Assembly (NCBI RefSeq): GCF_030732865.1
Contig: NZ_JASHKB010000003.1
Location: 173,419-237,418, forward strand
Direction: 5' to 3'
Source of the DNA: Roseitalea sp. MMSF_3546
Lineage (GTDB): Bacteria > Pseudomonadota > Alphaproteobacteria > Rhizobiales > Rhizobiaceae
Length of the DNA: 64,000 nt
In this document: positions 47,519 through 57,180 of the stretch, piece by piece
How positions within the stretch are numbered: position 1 is the stretch's first letter
Layout of the letters: every line of letters begins with the position of its first letter
The notes under the pieces: generated by a model
Seen by the model: the letters and a program-made list of their open reading frames with translations, nothing else
Databases searched by the model: none
What the model was told of the DNA's origin: nothing
Made by a program: the position numbers and the translations under genes

Positions 47519-47752
47519 ATGCCCATGAACGCCCATGACATCGAACGCATGATCAAGAACGCGATCCCCGATGCGCAGGTCACGATCCGCGATCTGGCCG
47601 GCGACGGCGATCACTATGCCGCCGAGGTCGTCTCGGAGAGCTTTCGCGGCAAGAGCCGCGTGCAGCAGCACCAGATGGTCTATCAGGCGCTGCAAGGCAA
47701 TATGGGCGGCGCTCTGCACGCGCTGGCCCTGCAGACATCGGCGCCGGAGTGA
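47519..47752 (+). CDS. BolA family protein
   Basis: The 77-residue protein has the BolA signature: DHYAAEVVSESFRGKSRVQQ, then HQMVYQALQG, with the conserved RVxxHxxV-type loop (His at about 50). BolA proteins bind [2Fe-2S] clusters together with CGFS glutaredoxins in iron-sulfur handling. That partner is encoded 650 bp downstream (grxD) in the same direction. The start follows GGAG; ATG 47525 is an alternative. Confidence 0.92.
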   Translation: MPMNAHDIERMIKNAIPDAQVTIRDLAGDGDHYAAEVVSESFRGKSRVQQHQMVYQALQGNMGGALHALALQTSAPE

Positions 47753-47755
47753 AGG

Positions 47756-48271
47756 GTGCGCCAGGCGGTCTCCGACCTTGTCGTGCGGCCGTTCCGCCAG
47801 GCCGACGGCGAAACCATGGCCGTCGTGCACCGGCGCGCCATACTGGCGACCTCCGACCGGTTCTACAGCGAGAGCCAGCGGCGCAACTGGGCGGCCGGCC
47901 TGATCGCCGACAGTTACAGGCGGCTGGCCGATGACGGCGAGTGGTTCGAGGTTGCCTGCATCGGCGAACGCCTGATCGGCTTTTGCGGCCGCGTCGACGA
48001 CGCGATCCGGGGCCTTTACGTCGAACCGGCCTGGCAGCGGCGCGGCGTGGGGCGCCTGCTTGCCGAGCGCGCCGAGGCGGCGATCCGCGAACGTGGCCAT
48101 ACCCATACCGCGATCCGTTCGAGCCTGCCCGCCGTCGACTTCTACCGTGCGCTGGGCTATCGCGACGGCGAGACCCGGGTTCACCAGACGCGTGGCGGCG
48201 AGCCCATGGCCGTGCTGGTCATGCACAAGCAGCTCGCACCGGCAACCGAACCGGGCGACCGGATACGATGA
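47756..48271 (+). CDS. GNAT family N-acetyltransferase
   Basis: The 171-residue protein has the GNAT fold: motif A is around RGLYVEPAWQRRGVGRLLAE (R-x-x-G-x-G/A acetyl-CoA loop) and AVDFYRALGYRDGETRVHQ follows. It starts at GTG 47756, three bases after the bolA stop, with GGAGTGAAGG as ribosome-binding region; no ATG fits. The acceptor substrate is unknown. The tight spacing puts it in one transcript with bolA. Confidence 0.87.
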   Translation: MRQAVSDLVVRPFRQADGETMAVVHRRAILATSDRFYSESQRRNWAAGLIADSYRRLADDGEWFEVACIGERLIGFCGRVDDAIRGLYVEPAWQRRGVGRLLAERAEAAIRERGHTHTAIRSSLPAVDFYRALGYRDGETRVHQTRGGEPMAVLVMHKQLAPATEPGDRIR

Positions 48272-48401
48272 TCGGCGGCGGTTTCGGCCGCCGTAGGCTT
48301 GTCCCGGAGCGGCCGGCTTCCTACAAATGAGGACGCGCCACGGGCGCCGAACCCGATTTCCAACCGCCGGGCCTTGAACCCGGATGCGAAAGGACGATCA
48401 A

Positions 48402-48737
48402 ATGGCAGCGATGAACGAATTCATCGACAACGAGGTCAAGAGCAACGACGTCGTGCTCTTCATGAAGGGCACGCCAGGCTTTCCGCAGTGCGGATTTTCC
48501 GGCCAGGTCGTCCAGATTCTCGACTATCTCGGCGTCGACTACAAGGGCGTGAACGTGCTCGCCGACGACGCGTTGCGCGAGGGCATCAAGCAGTATTCGA
48601 ACTGGCCGACGATCCCGCAGCTTTATGTGAAGGGCGAGTTCGTCGGCGGCTGCGACATCGTCCGGGAGATGTTCCAGGCCAGCGAATTGCAGACGCACCT
48701 CGAAGAAAAGGGTGTCGCCGTCAAGGGCGCGGCCTGA
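48402..48737 (+). CDS. grxD: Monothiol glutaredoxin, CGFS type (Grx4)
   Basis: The 111-residue protein has the active site CGFSGQ in [20 protein letters not shown], the [19 protein letters not shown] glutathione-binding segment, and a helical N-terminus. CGFS glutaredoxins carry [2Fe-2S] clusters with glutathione and pair with BolA. ATG 48402 with AAAGGA upstream is chosen; an ATG at 48384 adds six residues. It lies in the same direction as bolA with one acetyltransferase gene between. Confidence 0.94.
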   Translation: MAAMNEFIDNEVKSNDVVLFMKGTPGFPQCGFSGQVVQILDYLGVDYKGVNVLADDALREGIKQYSNWPTIPQLYVKGEFVGGCDIVREMFQASELQTHLEEKGVAVKGAA

Positions 48738-48858
48738 GACCCGATGATGCCCGGGCGGCTGACCGGCCGCGTCGGAACACCGGCAATCGCCGCGCCGGCA
48801 TGCGTGCGCGGCGCCTCGTTCATGCCGTAGTCAGCGGCGAGCAAATCGGAACGCGACA

Positions 48859-49341
48859 ATGACCTGGACCGTCTATCTTTCCGGCGAAATCCACACCGAC
48901 TGGCGCGACCAGATCGCCGAGGGCGTCGCGCAGGCCGGCCTGCCGGTCCGGCTCACCGGCCCGGTGACGCATCACGAGGCCTCAGACGATGTCGGCGTCG
49001 CGATCCTGGGCGCCGAGCCCGACACTTTCTGGCACGACCACAAGGGCGCCAAGATCAACGCCATTCGCACCCGCACCCTGCTCGAGCAGGCCGATGTCGT
49101 CGTCGTGCGCTTCGGCGAGAAATACAAGCAGTGGAACGCGGCCTTCGATGCCGGCTTTGCCAGCGCACTCGGCAAGGCGCTGATCGTCATGCATCAGGAC
49201 GAGCATGCCCACGCGCTCAAGGAGGTCGACGCGGCGGCGCTGGCGGTCACAAATACACCGCAGCAGGTCGTTGCCATCCTCGACTATGTCATCATCGGCA
49301 CCCTCGCCGGCTACACCGAAAAGGCCGAGGCGGCGCAGTAG
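48859..49341 (+). CDS. ytoQ: YtoQ family protein
   Basis: The 160-residue protein matches YtoQ: it opens WTVYLSGEIHTDWRDQI and contains VGVAILGAEPDTFWHDHKGA, RTRTLLEQADVVVVRFGEKY and KQWNAAFDAGFASALGKALI. The pattern resembles nucleoside 2-deoxyribosyltransferase-like Rossmann folds (AGFASALGK with active-site acidic residues), but enzymatic function for YtoQ is not established. It stands alone between grxD and the DUF2461 gene. Confidence 0.88.
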   Translation: MTWTVYLSGEIHTDWRDQIAEGVAQAGLPVRLTGPVTHHEASDDVGVAILGAEPDTFWHDHKGAKINAIRTRTLLEQADVVVVRFGEKYKQWNAAFDAGFASALGKALIVMHQDEHAHALKEVDAAALAVTNTPQQVVAILDYVIIGTLAGYTEKAEAAQ

Positions 49342-49454
49342 ACACCGCCCGCCAGGGGGCAGCAATGGCGCGGGCGCGGCTGGCGCGTTTCGCCGCGATC
49401 GGCTAAGGAACGGGTCCGGCGCTATGGTGCGCCGGTCCCATACCGATCGTTCCC

Positions 49455-50159
49455 ATGCCCGAACCGGTTACATTCCAAGGCTTTGGCGGCAAGGCGCTGC
49501 CCTTTCTGAAGGCGCTCGGCTTTCATCAGGACCGCCACTGGTTCGCCGAAAACAAAGCGCTGTACGAATCGGAAATCAGGCAGCCGCTCGGCGACCTGGT
49601 CGAGGCGGCCTCGGCGCGGTTCGAACAGGCAGGCCTGCCCTTTCGCGGCAGCCGCAAGACCTCGCTGTTTCGCATCCATCGCGATGTGCGCTTTTCCAAG
49701 AACAAGGATCCCTACAACACCCATGTCAGCGGGCTGATGAGCCGCACCGGCACCAAGAAGGACAACGGGTTCATCTATTTTCACATCGCCAACGAGAGCA
49801 GCTTTCTGGCGGCCGGTTTCCACCAACTGGGCAGCGAGGAACTGCACGCATTCCGCCGGCGAATCATCGGCCATGGCGATGACTGGCGCGCGGTGATCGC
49901 CGCACTTGCCGCGCGAGCAGACACGCTCGACACGGACGGCAATCTCAAGCGCATGCCGCGCGGCATGGACGATGCGCCCGAGGATTTGCGGCCCTTCATG
50001 CTCTACCGGAGTTTCGTCTTTTCGCGCGGGCTCGACGACGCACTGGTGACATCGCCCAAGCTCGTCGATGCGATCGTCGAGATCGGGCGCGCCGCAATGC
50101 CGCTGGCCGAATTCGGCTGGCGCGCCCTCGATCCGCTGCGCGAAGGCCCCACCGCATGA
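49455..50159 (+). CDS. DUF2461 (TIGR02453) family protein
   Basis: The 234-residue protein has family features: FLKALGFHQDRHWFAENKAL at the N-terminus, the SLFRIHRDVRFSKNKDPYNT block, and YFHIANESSFLAAGFHQL. Function is unknown. It overlaps the Bcr/CflA gene by four bases, which suggests co-translation, but no shared pathway is evident. Confidence 0.9.
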   Translation: MPEPVTFQGFGGKALPFLKALGFHQDRHWFAENKALYESEIRQPLGDLVEAASARFEQAGLPFRGSRKTSLFRIHRDVRFSKNKDPYNTHVSGLMSRTGTKKDNGFIYFHIANESSFLAAGFHQLGSEELHAFRRRIIGHGDDWRAVIAALAARADTLDTDGNLKRMPRGMDDAPEDLRPFMLYRSFVFSRGLDDALVTSPKLVDAIVEIGRAAMPLAEFGWRALDPLREGPTA

Positions 50160-51415
50160 GAGCGCAGACGACCGAATCGGCGGGCGGGGCGGCACGGCCC
50201 CACAAATCCGGCATGGGCGGGCGCGAATTCATCGTGCTGATGGCGGCGCTGATCGCGATCGTCGCCTTTTCCATCGATTCCATGCTGCCCGCCCTGCCCG
50301 TGATCGGCGACGATTTCGGGCTGACCGACCCCAATGACCGACAATTCGTGCTGATCGCCTTCGTCCTCGCCTTCGGGCCGACGCAGATCGTCTTCGGCCC
50401 GCTCAGCGACCGTTTCGGGCGCAAGCCGGTGCTTCTGGCCGGGCTGCTGGTCTTCGTGCTCGCCTCCTATGGTGCGGCGCTGACCGGCAGCTACTGGGCG
50501 CTTCTGGCCTGCCGGGCCCTGCAGGGCACCGGCGCGGCGGCGGTGCGCATCACCACCAATGCCATCGTGCGCGACTGCTATGCCGGCCGGGAAATGGCGC
50601 GCATCATGTCCTATGTGTTCACCGTCTTCATGCTGGTGCCGATCGGTGCGCCGGCCGTCGGCCAGGCGGTGGTCGCGGTCGCCGGCTGGCACTGGCTGTT
50701 CGCGCTTCTGGGCACGTGCGGAGCCGCGCTGGCGCTGTGGTCGGGCATGCGCATGAACGAAACCCTCGATCCCGGCGAGCGGCGTGCGCTCGACGCGCGC
50801 AGCATCATCGCCGCGTTTCGCGAGATCCTGACCAATCGCATCGCGCTTGGCTACACGCTCGCCGTCACCTTGTTCTTCGGCGGGCTGTTCTCCTTCATCG
50901 TGTCGATCCAGCAGATCGTGGAGACGATCTACGGGCTCGGCGACTGGCTGGCGGTGATCTTCGCGGTCACGGCGAGCGCCATGGCGGTCGCCTCGATCGG
51001 CAACGCAACCATGGTGCGCAAGCTGGGCATGCGGCGGATCTCCCATGGCGCGCTGATCAGCTTCACCGTCTTCGGCGGGGTGCTGCTGGCGCTCAGCCTG
51101 GTCATGGTGCCGCCGTTTCCGGTCGCAATCGGGCTGATCGCGCTGGTGATGATGTCGTTCGGGCTGGTCGCCGGCAATTTCAACGCGCTCGCCATGGAGC
51201 CGCTCGGCCATGTGGCCGGCGCGGCCTCATCGGTGCTGGGCATGATCTCGTTCACCGGCGGGGCGGTGTTCGGCTCGCTGACCGGCCAGGCCTTCAACGG
51301 CACCGTGACCCCGCTCGCCGCGGCCTATTTTCTCTACGGCACCGTGGCGCTGACCATCGTCCTTTTCACCGAACGCGGCCGGCTGTTCGGCAGCGAGCAC
51401 GATCAGGACGCGTGA
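50156..51415 (+). CDS. Bcr/CflA family drug-resistance MFS transporter
   Basis: A 419-residue protein with 12 predicted helices of the DHA1 Bcr/CflA group: [15 protein letters not shown] after helix 1, the loop 2-3 motif [20 protein letters not shown], and [20 protein letters not shown] in helix 4-5. Members export drugs and sometimes dipeptides by proton antiport. It begins at ATG 50156 and its last 13 bases overlap the end of convergent ttcA. Substrate unknown. Confidence 0.92.
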   Translation: MRAQTTESAGGAARPHKSGMGGREFIVLMAALIAIVAFSIDSMLPALPVIGDDFGLTDPNDRQFVLIAFVLAFGPTQIVFGPLSDRFGRKPVLLAGLLVFVLASYGAALTGSYWALLACRALQGTGAAAVRITTNAIVRDCYAGREMARIMSYVFTVFMLVPIGAPAVGQAVVAVAGWHWLFALLGTCGAALALWSGMRMNETLDPGERRALDARSIIAAFREILTNRIALGYTLAVTLFFGGLFSFIVSIQQIVETIYGLGDWLAVIFAVTASAMAVASIGNATMVRKLGMRRISHGALISFTVFGGVLLALSLVMVPPFPVAIGLIALVMMSFGLVAGNFNALAMEPLGHVAGAASSVLGMISFTGGAVFGSLTGQAFNGTVTPLAAAYFLYGTVALTIVLFTERGRLFGSEHDQDA

Positions 51416-52260
51416 TCGCCGCGAACCGCCGCAAAGTCGAACAGCGATGGATCGAGCAGATGGCTCGGGCGCACATTGGCGAGCGCCCGGATCATCGTGT
51501 CCTTGCGTCCGGGCATCTTCGCCTCCATTTCGGCGAGCATCGTCTTCATCGCATCGCGCTGCAGCCCGTCCTGCGAGCCGCACAGATCGCAGGGGATGAT
51601 CGGAAATTCCATCGCCGCGGCGAACTTCGCAAGATCCGCCTCGGCGCACCAGACCAGCGGCCGCAAAACCTCGATATCGCCCTGGTCATTGAGCAGCCTG
51701 GGCGCCATGGTCGCCAGTCGTCCGCCATGGAACAGGTTCATGAAGAAGGTCTCGAGCATGTCCTCTCGATGGTGGCCGAGCACCAGCGCCGAGCAGCCCT
51801 CCTCGCGCGCGATGCGGTACAGGTGACCGCGCCGGAGCCGCGAGCACAGCGCGCAATAGGTGCGATCCTCGGGCACCTTCTCGGTGACGACCGAGTAGGT
51901 GTCGCGATATTCGATGCGATGGGCAATGCCGTGCCGGGCGAGCCATTGCGGCAGGACGTGCCCGGGAAAGCCCGGCTGGCCCTGATCGAGATTGCACGCC
52001 AGAAGGTCGACCGGCAGCAGGCCGCGCCACTGAAGATCGATCAGGCAGGCCAGAAGCCCGTAGGAATCCTTGCCGCCCGACACCGCCACGAGCCAGCGCG
52101 CGCCGGGGGTGAGCATCGAGAAATCGTCGAGCGCCTGTCGCACCTGGCGCAGCAGCCGCTTGCGCAGCTGGTTGAAGGAAACGCTCGACGGCGCGCCGGC
52201 GAACAGGGCCGGTCCCGGCCCTTCGGTGCGCGCCTCGATGTCCGGGTGGTGAACGCTCAT
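51403..52260 (-). CDS. ttcA: tRNA 2-thiocytidine(32) synthetase TtcA
   Basis: The 285-residue protein has a PP-loop ATP site, [16 protein letters not shown], and cysteines in the CxxC unit [10 protein letters not shown] and in [10 protein letters not shown], which hold the [4Fe-4S] cluster and sulfur relay for thiolation of cytidine 32 in tRNA. Downstream, [20 protein letters not shown] is characteristic. The start is placed at ATG 52260 (MSVHHPD) after GAGGGGG; the frame is open to 52308. It follows rpsD and its terminator but lies on the same strand. Confidence 0.93.
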   Translation of the reverse strand: MSVHHPDIEARTEGPGPALFAGAPSSVSFNQLRKRLLRQVRQALDDFSMLTPGARWLVAVSGGKDSYGLLACLIDLQWRGLLPVDLLACNLDQGQPGFPGHVLPQWLARHGIAHRIEYRDTYSVVTEKVPEDRTYCALCSRLRRGHLYRIAREEGCSALVLGHHREDMLETFFMNLFHGGRLATMAPRLLNDQGDIEVLRPLVWCAEADLAKFAAAMEFPIIPCDLCGSQDGLQRDAMKTMLAEMEAKMPGRKDTMIRALANVRPSHLLDPSLFDFAAVRGDHAS

Positions 52261-52306
52261 GCCCCCTCGCAACGGTTCGGCCTTTCTAACCGAGCCTGGC
52301 ACAAAC

Positions 52307-52337
52307 AAAAAGGCCGTCCTGGCGGACGGCCCTTTTT
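52307..52337 (-). terminator. Intrinsic terminator after rpsD
   Basis: GGCCGTCC (52312-52319) and GGACGGCC (52324-52331) form a perfect 8-bp stem with a 4-base loop, flanked by AAAAA and TTTTT. It works in either orientation; on the minus strand it lies about 20 bases after the rpsD stop. Confidence 0.92.
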
Positions 52338-52356
52338 GCGCACGGTCAGGCGGTGA

Positions 52357-52974
52357 TCAGCGCGAATACCACTCGACCACCAGGTTGGGCTCCATCATCA
52401 CCGGATAGGGAACCTCGGCAAGGCCCGGCACGCGGGCATAGGTGGCGGTCATCTTGTTGTGATCGACGTCGATATAGTCGGGCACGTCGCGTTCGGGCAG
52501 TTGTGTGGCCTCGAGCACCAGGGCGAGCTGCTTGGACTTCTGGCGCAGCTCGATCACGTCGCCCGGCTTGCAGCGATAGGACGGGATGGTCACGCGCTGG
52601 CCATTGACCTTGACATGGCCGTGGTTGACGAACTGGCGCGCGGCGAAAATGGTCGGCACGAACTTGGCCCGATAGACGATCGCATCAAGCCGGCTTTCGA
52701 GCAGGCCGATCATGGTCTCGGGCGTATCGCCCTTGCGGCGGGCGGCTTCCACATAGGTCTTGTGGAACTGCTTTTCGGAGATGTCGCCGTAATAGCCCTT
52801 CAGCTTCTGCTTGGCGCGAAGCTGCACGCCAAAGTCCGAAAGCTTGCCGCGGCGACGCTGGCCGTGCTGGCCAGGCCCGTATTCGCGGCTGTTGACCGGC
52901 GATTTGGGCCGGCCCCAGATGTTCTCGCCCATGCGGCGGTCGAGTTTGTGCTTGGTCGATTTGCGCTTGCTCAT
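52357..52974 (-). CDS. rpsD: 30S ribosomal protein S4
   Basis: S4 binds 16S rRNA early in 30S assembly. The 205-residue protein starts [20 protein letters not shown] and shows the typical [36 protein letters not shown], and the S4 RNA-binding domain [20 protein letters not shown] then [13 protein letters not shown] 52974 with GAAGGGA upstream is the start; the frame is open to 53049. A hairpin plus T-run lies in its leader. As usual in this order, it stands apart from the main ribosomal operons. Confidence 0.97.
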   Translation of the reverse strand: MSKRKSTKHKLDRRMGENIWGRPKSPVNSREYGPGQHGQRRRGKLSDFGVQLRAKQKLKGYYGDISEKQFHKTYVEAARRKGDTPETMIGLLESRLDAIVYRAKFVPTIFAARQFVNHGHVKVNGQRVTIPSYRCKPGDVIELRQKSKQLALVLEATQLPERDVPDYIDVDHNKMTATYARVPGLAEVPYPVMMEPNLVVEWYSR

Positions 52975-52997
52975 GGCATTCCCTTCAAAAAATAAGC

Positions 52998-53016
52998 CCG
53001 GAGCGCCATGCTCCGG
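52998..53016 (-). promoter_or_regulatory. Leader hairpin with following T-run upstream of rpsD
   Basis: CCGGAGC and GCTCCGG form a 7-bp stem with a 5-base loop, and on the minus strand the next bases are GGCTTATTTTTTGAAGGG, running straight into the rpsD ribosome-binding site. This has the form of an attenuator-type terminator inside the 5' leader. Confidence 0.6.
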
Positions 53017-53209
53017 ACCAAGGAAACGCACCCTCCTCTGCCGACACATGATGCCGGCCGACAGGGCATTGCACGCACGCTTTGCGCAAATGCCCGCGGG
53101 ATACGTCGGTGTCCGTCAACGGAAAATCGATGGACCGGCGCGCGATACGCCAATGGCGCGATGGTGTCAAGCACCCGGCGCGGCGCCGGCAGCACCACGG
53201 CCCGCAACG

Positions 53210-53233
53210 AAAAAGGCGCCCGAAGGCGCCTTT
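53210..53233 (-). terminator. Intrinsic terminator after the small exported protein gene
   Basis: AAGGCGCC-CGAA-GGCGCCTT is an 8-bp stem with a stable CGAA/TTCG tetraloop, followed on the minus strand by TTTTT. It lies about 40 bases after the stop at 53270 and separates that gene from rpsD. Confidence 0.88.
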
Positions 53234-53269
53234 CCGCGGACATCATCGTCCCTGACCGGCTCGTGCCGG

Positions 53270-53698
53270 TTACTGGCTGATCGGCGCGGTCATGGCGCCG
53301 CCGTCTTCCATGACCGGTCCGTCGACATCGGTCATGCCGGGGCCGAAGTCATATTCGCTGTTCCCGTTGGTGTCGTGATGCATCATCACATAGACACCGT
53401 TGGCCGGGTCGAGCGGCGCGGTGCCGTCGATGCGAATGTTCGTGTATTCGCCCGGCTGCAGGGTCGCGTGCCCAAGCGAAGCGGGCGGAGCGCCGGCCGC
53501 ACTGTCGTGCAGGACGAGGAAGACGGTCTCGTCGGTCTCTGCCGAAATTCCGGTCACGGCATTGCCTTCGATCTTGGCATTGGCCGAGCTGAGGTCCTTG
53601 CGGACCACCGGACCGTCGTCATCTTCGTTGGCGTCCTGCGCGAGGGCGGGGCTTGCGATAAGTGCGGTCGCTGCGACCGCCATCAGAATGCGTTTCAT
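53270..53698 (-). CDS. Small exported protein, DUF7282-like
   Basis: The 142-residue protein has a signal peptide (RILMAVAATALIASPALA, cleavage before QDANED). The mature domain is a small beta sandwich resembling DUF7282 (FLVLHDSAAGAPPASLGHAT, GVYVMMHHDTNGNSEYDFGP). The Asp/Asn-rich DTNGNSEYD turn could bind calcium. No catalytic features. It has its own terminator. The role is unknown, and the family match is by pattern only. Confidence 0.72.
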   Translation of the reverse strand: MKRILMAVAATALIASPALAQDANEDDDGPVVRKDLSSANAKIEGNAVTGISAETDETVFLVLHDSAAGAPPASLGHATLQPGEYTNIRIDGTAPLDPANGVYVMMHHDTNGNSEYDFGPGMTDVDGPVMEDGGAMTAPISQ

Positions 53699-53864
53699 TG
53701 TCAGCCTCCTGGCTTGTTGGCGTTGTCACGAGGGGCGAACGTGTCTGCCGTTTCCCTCTCGCTCACCGCCCAACACCGGCCGCGCATCTCCGTTCCCCGA
53801 TCGCCGATACACGGATTGCCCGTCGCGATAAAACATCCGTGACCGCCGGTGACCGGGACACGGT

Positions 53865-54671
53865 TCAGGCAAGTGCCGGCAGCAGGCCGAAGCCGCGCGC
53901 CAGACGCAGCACCTCCTCACCCGGATTGCCGGAGGTGAAGCCGGCGACATCGCTCATGCCCGGATCGCGCGGGCCGAACGCGATGTCTTCGGCCAGCGCC
54001 TGCGCGCGGCGGGCGATCGCCTCGGAGGTGTCGATCCAGTCGACCGGCCAGGGCGCGGTCTTGCGCATGCGGTTGACCAGGAACGGATAGTGCGTGCAGG
54101 CCAGCACCACGATGTCGGTGCGGCGGCCGCCCTCCTGGACGAAACAGGGCGCAATCTCGCGCGCCACCGCGGTCTCGTCGACGAAGCCGGTGCGCATATA
54201 GGTCTCGGCCAGCGCGGCCAGTGTCTCGCTGGCGACCAGCCGCACATGGCACCGGGCGGCGTATTGCCGGATCAGTTCGCGCGTATATTGCCGCCTGACC
54301 GTGCCGGGGGTGGCCAGCACCGAGACGAGCCCGGACCGCGTGCGCTCGGCCGCCGGCTTGATCGCCGGAACCGTGCCGACGAAGATCTGGTCGGGGAAAT
54401 CGGCGCGCAGCGTATCGATCGCGAGCGTCGAGGCGGTGTTGCAGGCGATCACGATCAGGCCGGGGCGGTAGCGCGCGACCAACTCGCCCATCAGATTGCG
54501 CAGCCTTTCAAGCAGCGCGCCCTCCTGCCAGGCGCCATAGGGAAAGGCCGCATCGTCGGCGACGTAGACGATGCGCAGGTCCGGCAGGATGATGCGCGCC
54601 TCCTTGACCACGGACAGCCCGCCAATGCCGCTGTCGAAGAACAGCACCGAGGGCTGGCGCAGCTCACCCAT
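53865..54671 (-). CDS. murI: Glutamate racemase
   Basis: MurI makes D-glutamate for peptidoglycan. The 268-residue protein has both catalytic cysteine motifs, VIACNTAST and LACTHYPFL, and the N-terminal [20 protein letters not shown] with the catalytic-site aspartate and serine. ATG 54671 (MGELRQPSV) is used; upstream codons to 54791 are an arginine-rich run in the overlapping gene. It overlaps the TrmJ-like gene by eight bases, indicating coupled translation. Confidence 0.95.
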   Translation of the reverse strand: MGELRQPSVLFFDSGIGGLSVVKEARIILPDLRIVYVADDAAFPYGAWQEGALLERLRNLMGELVARYRPGLIVIACNTASTLAIDTLRADFPDQIFVGTVPAIKPAAERTRSGLVSVLATPGTVRRQYTRELIRQYAARCHVRLVASETLAALAETYMRTGFVDETAVAREIAPCFVQEGGRRTDIVVLACTHYPFLVNRMRKTAPWPVDWIDTSEAIARRAQALAEDIAFGPRDPGMSDVAGFTSGNPGEEVLRLARGFGLLPALA

Positions 54672-55518
54672 CCTCGTCCGCCCCGCCCGCACCCACCGGC
54701 GGATTGGCCGGACGGCGGCGCGAATCGTCGCCCGGCGAGCCCTGCCCGCGCGGCGCTTGCGGCGAAAACCGGTCGAGCGAGGACACGACACCGCGCAGCA
54801 GGCGGATCTCGTCGACCGAAAAGCCCGGCCGCGACAGCACCGCCCGCAGATTGTCGATCTGCGCGGGCTTGCGCTCGGGCGGGCGGAGATAGCCGCGCGC
54901 GTCGAGCGCCGCCTCGACCTGCTCGAAAAGGCCGATCAGTTCGGCGCGCGGGGCGGGCGCGAACTCGGGCCCCGCAAAGGGCAGGTTGTCGGCCTGATCG
55001 GTGCGGGTCTTGAGGAACTCATAGGCCATCAGCAGCACCGCCTGGGCGATGTTGAGCGAGGCATAGGCCGGATTGACCGGAAAGGTGACAATGTCGTCGG
55101 CCAGACCGACCTCCTCGTTGAAGAGGCCGAAACGCTCGCGCCCGAACAGCATGCCCGTGGGCTGGCCGGCGGCAAAGCGCGCGCGCAGATGGGCGCTGGC
55201 CTCGCCCGGCCCGAGCACGCGCTTGAACCCGTCGCGCCGTCGCGCCGTGGTCGCGACAACATAGGTCAGATCGGCGAGCGCGGCGGGCAGGTCGTCATAG
55301 AGCCGGGCGCGCGCGAGCACATAGCCGGCACCGCTGGCGGTCGCTTCGGCCTTGTCGTTCGGCCAGCCATCGCGCGGATTGACGATGCGAAGGTCGATCA
55401 GGCCGAAATTGGCCATGGCGCGGGCCACCATGCCGATGTTCTCGCCGAGTTGCGGCTCGACCAGAATGACGGCGGGCCCCTCCTCGATCGCCTCCCGGTT
55501 GCGGTCCGTTCCGGCCAT
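54664..55518 (-). CDS. trmJ: TrmJ-like tRNA/rRNA 2'-O-methyltransferase (SpoU family)
   Basis: A 284-residue SPOUT methyltransferase: the N-terminal motif [20 protein letters not shown] and [20 protein letters not shown] and [20 protein letters not shown] are the SpoU motifs 1-3 that form the AdoMet knot. The C-terminal helical extension is as in TrmJ, which methylates position 32 of tRNA. The start is ATG 55518 ([10 protein letters not shown]), which has AGGAG at proper spacing; ATG 55527 abuts the same site and is less likely. It is followed by murI. Confidence 0.88.
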   Translation of the reverse strand: MAGTDRNREAIEEGPAVILVEPQLGENIGMVARAMANFGLIDLRIVNPRDGWPNDKAEATASGAGYVLARARLYDDLPAALADLTYVVATTARRRDGFKRVLGPGEASAHLRARFAAGQPTGMLFGRERFGLFNEEVGLADDIVTFPVNPAYASLNIAQAVLLMAYEFLKTRTDQADNLPFAGPEFAPAPRAELIGLFEQVEAALDARGYLRPPERKPAQIDNLRAVLSRPGFSVDEIRLLRGVVSSLDRFSPQAPRGQGSPGDDSRRRPANPPVGAGGADEDG

Positions 55519-55715
55519 GCGGCTCATCTCCTGCGGTCCAGTCAAGGCACCGCTTATCGCGCCGCGCGCGCTTCGCCAAGGGCGCGATCGGACGGGCGCA
55601 AATACCGACGATCGGAGCGTTTGCGCCGCCCAGACCCCTTTGCTATAGCGGCGCCAACCACGCTCGGGCGGCCCGGTTGGGCGCCCGTCTCCGCACGCTC
55701 CCACCGAGGTCAAAC

Positions 55716-56927
55716 ATGGCAAAAATCAAGGTCGAAAACCCCGTCGTCGAGCTCGATGGGGACGAGATGACGCGAATCATCTGGCAGTTCATCAAGGACA
55801 AGCTGATCCACCCCTATCTCGATATCGACCTGAAATACTACGATCTGGGAATCGAGTCCCGCGATGCGACCGACGACCAGATCACCGTCGATGCGGCGCA
55901 TGCGATCAAGAAATACGGCGTGGGCGTCAAATGCGCGACGATCACGCCCGACGAGGCGCGCGTCGAGGAGTTCGGCCTGAAGAAGATGTGGCGCTCGCCC
56001 AACGGCACGATCCGCAACATCCTGGGCGGGGTGATCTTCCGCGAGCCGATCATCGCCAAGAACGTGCCGCGGCTGGTGCCCGGCTGGACCAAGCCGGTCA
56101 TCGTCGGCCGCCACGCCTTCGGCGACCAGTACCGGGCGACCGATTTCCGCTTTCCCGGCAAGGGCAAGCTGTTCATGAAATTCGTCGGCGAGGACGGCAA
56201 CGAGCAGGAATACGAGATCTTCGACGCGCCCGGCGCCGGGATCGCCATGGGCATGTACAATCTGGACGCCTCGATCGTCGATTTCGCCCGCGCCTCGCTG
56301 AACTACGGGCTGCAGCGCAAGGTGCCGGTCTACCTTTCAACCAAGAACACGATCATGAAGGTCTATGACGGCCGCTTCAAGGACATCTTCCAGGAGGTCT
56401 ACGAGGCCGAGTTCGAGGACGCCTTCAAGGAAGCGGGCATCTGGTACGAGCACCGGCTGATCGACGACATGGTGGCTGCGAACCTGAAATGGTCGGGCGG
56501 CTATGTGTGGGCATGCAAGAACTATGATGGCGACGTGCAGTCCGACACGGTCGCCCAGGGCTTCGGCTCGCTCGGCCTGATGACCTCGGTGCTGATGACG
56601 CCAGACGGCGACACCGTCGAGGCCGAGGCCGCGCACGGCACGGTCACCCGCCACTACCGCCAGCACCAGGCCGGCGAGGAAACCTCCACCAACTCGATCG
56701 CCTCGATCTTCGCCTGGACGCGGGGTCTGGCGCACCGCGCCAAGCTCGATGGCAATGACGAGCTCGCCAGGTTTGCCAGAACGCTCGAGGATGTGTGCGT
56801 GCAGACCGTCGAAAGCGGCTACATGACCAAGGATCTGGCGCTGCTGATCGGCCCCGACCAGAAATGGCTCACAACGACCGGCTTCCTCGACAAGGTCGAC
56901 GAGAACCTGCACAAGGCGATGGCCTGA
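55716..56927 (+). CDS. icd: NADP-dependent isocitrate dehydrogenase
   Basis: A 403-residue homodimeric-type (eukaryote-like) IDH that oxidises isocitrate to 2-oxoglutarate in the TCA cycle. It starts [20 protein letters not shown] and has [18 protein letters not shown], the substrate-binding [19 protein letters not shown] and the metal/NADP region [20 protein letters not shown] then [14 protein letters not shown] 55716 follows GAGGTCAAAC. Monocistronic; it is divergent from the trmJ-like gene. Confidence 0.97.
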   Translation: MAKIKVENPVVELDGDEMTRIIWQFIKDKLIHPYLDIDLKYYDLGIESRDATDDQITVDAAHAIKKYGVGVKCATITPDEARVEEFGLKKMWRSPNGTIRNILGGVIFREPIIAKNVPRLVPGWTKPVIVGRHAFGDQYRATDFRFPGKGKLFMKFVGEDGNEQEYEIFDAPGAGIAMGMYNLDASIVDFARASLNYGLQRKVPVYLSTKNTIMKVYDGRFKDIFQEVYEAEFEDAFKEAGIWYEHRLIDDMVAANLKWSGGYVWACKNYDGDVQSDTVAQGFGSLGLMTSVLMTPDGDTVEAEAAHGTVTRHYRQHQAGEETSTNSIASIFAWTRGLAHRAKLDGNDELARFARTLEDVCVQTVESGYMTKDLALLIGPDQKWLTTTGFLDKVDENLHKAMA

Positions 56928-57180
56928 GGCTTCCCGTGGCGCCCGGTCGCGGCGCCGCCACGAGCGCTGAACGTGTCACCGATCGGGCCGGCCGCGGCTT
57001 GCGGGCGGTCCGGCCGCGACATTTGCGACCCGTGTTTCCCGGGCGCCGGTGCATCCGGGTGCAAATCCCGAAATCGCATCGGACCTTATCTGCCATTCAC
57101 GGAATCGCAGACCGGCTCCAGGTGACTGTCTTGCCCGGGTCGCGAACGGCGAACCGGTTTCCACGTCGCCTGGAAAGGCT

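Noticed and set aside
56935..56980. Hairpin GTGGCG...CGCCAC after icd as a terminator
   Set aside because: Six-base stem with a 14-base loop and no T-run; too weak to call.
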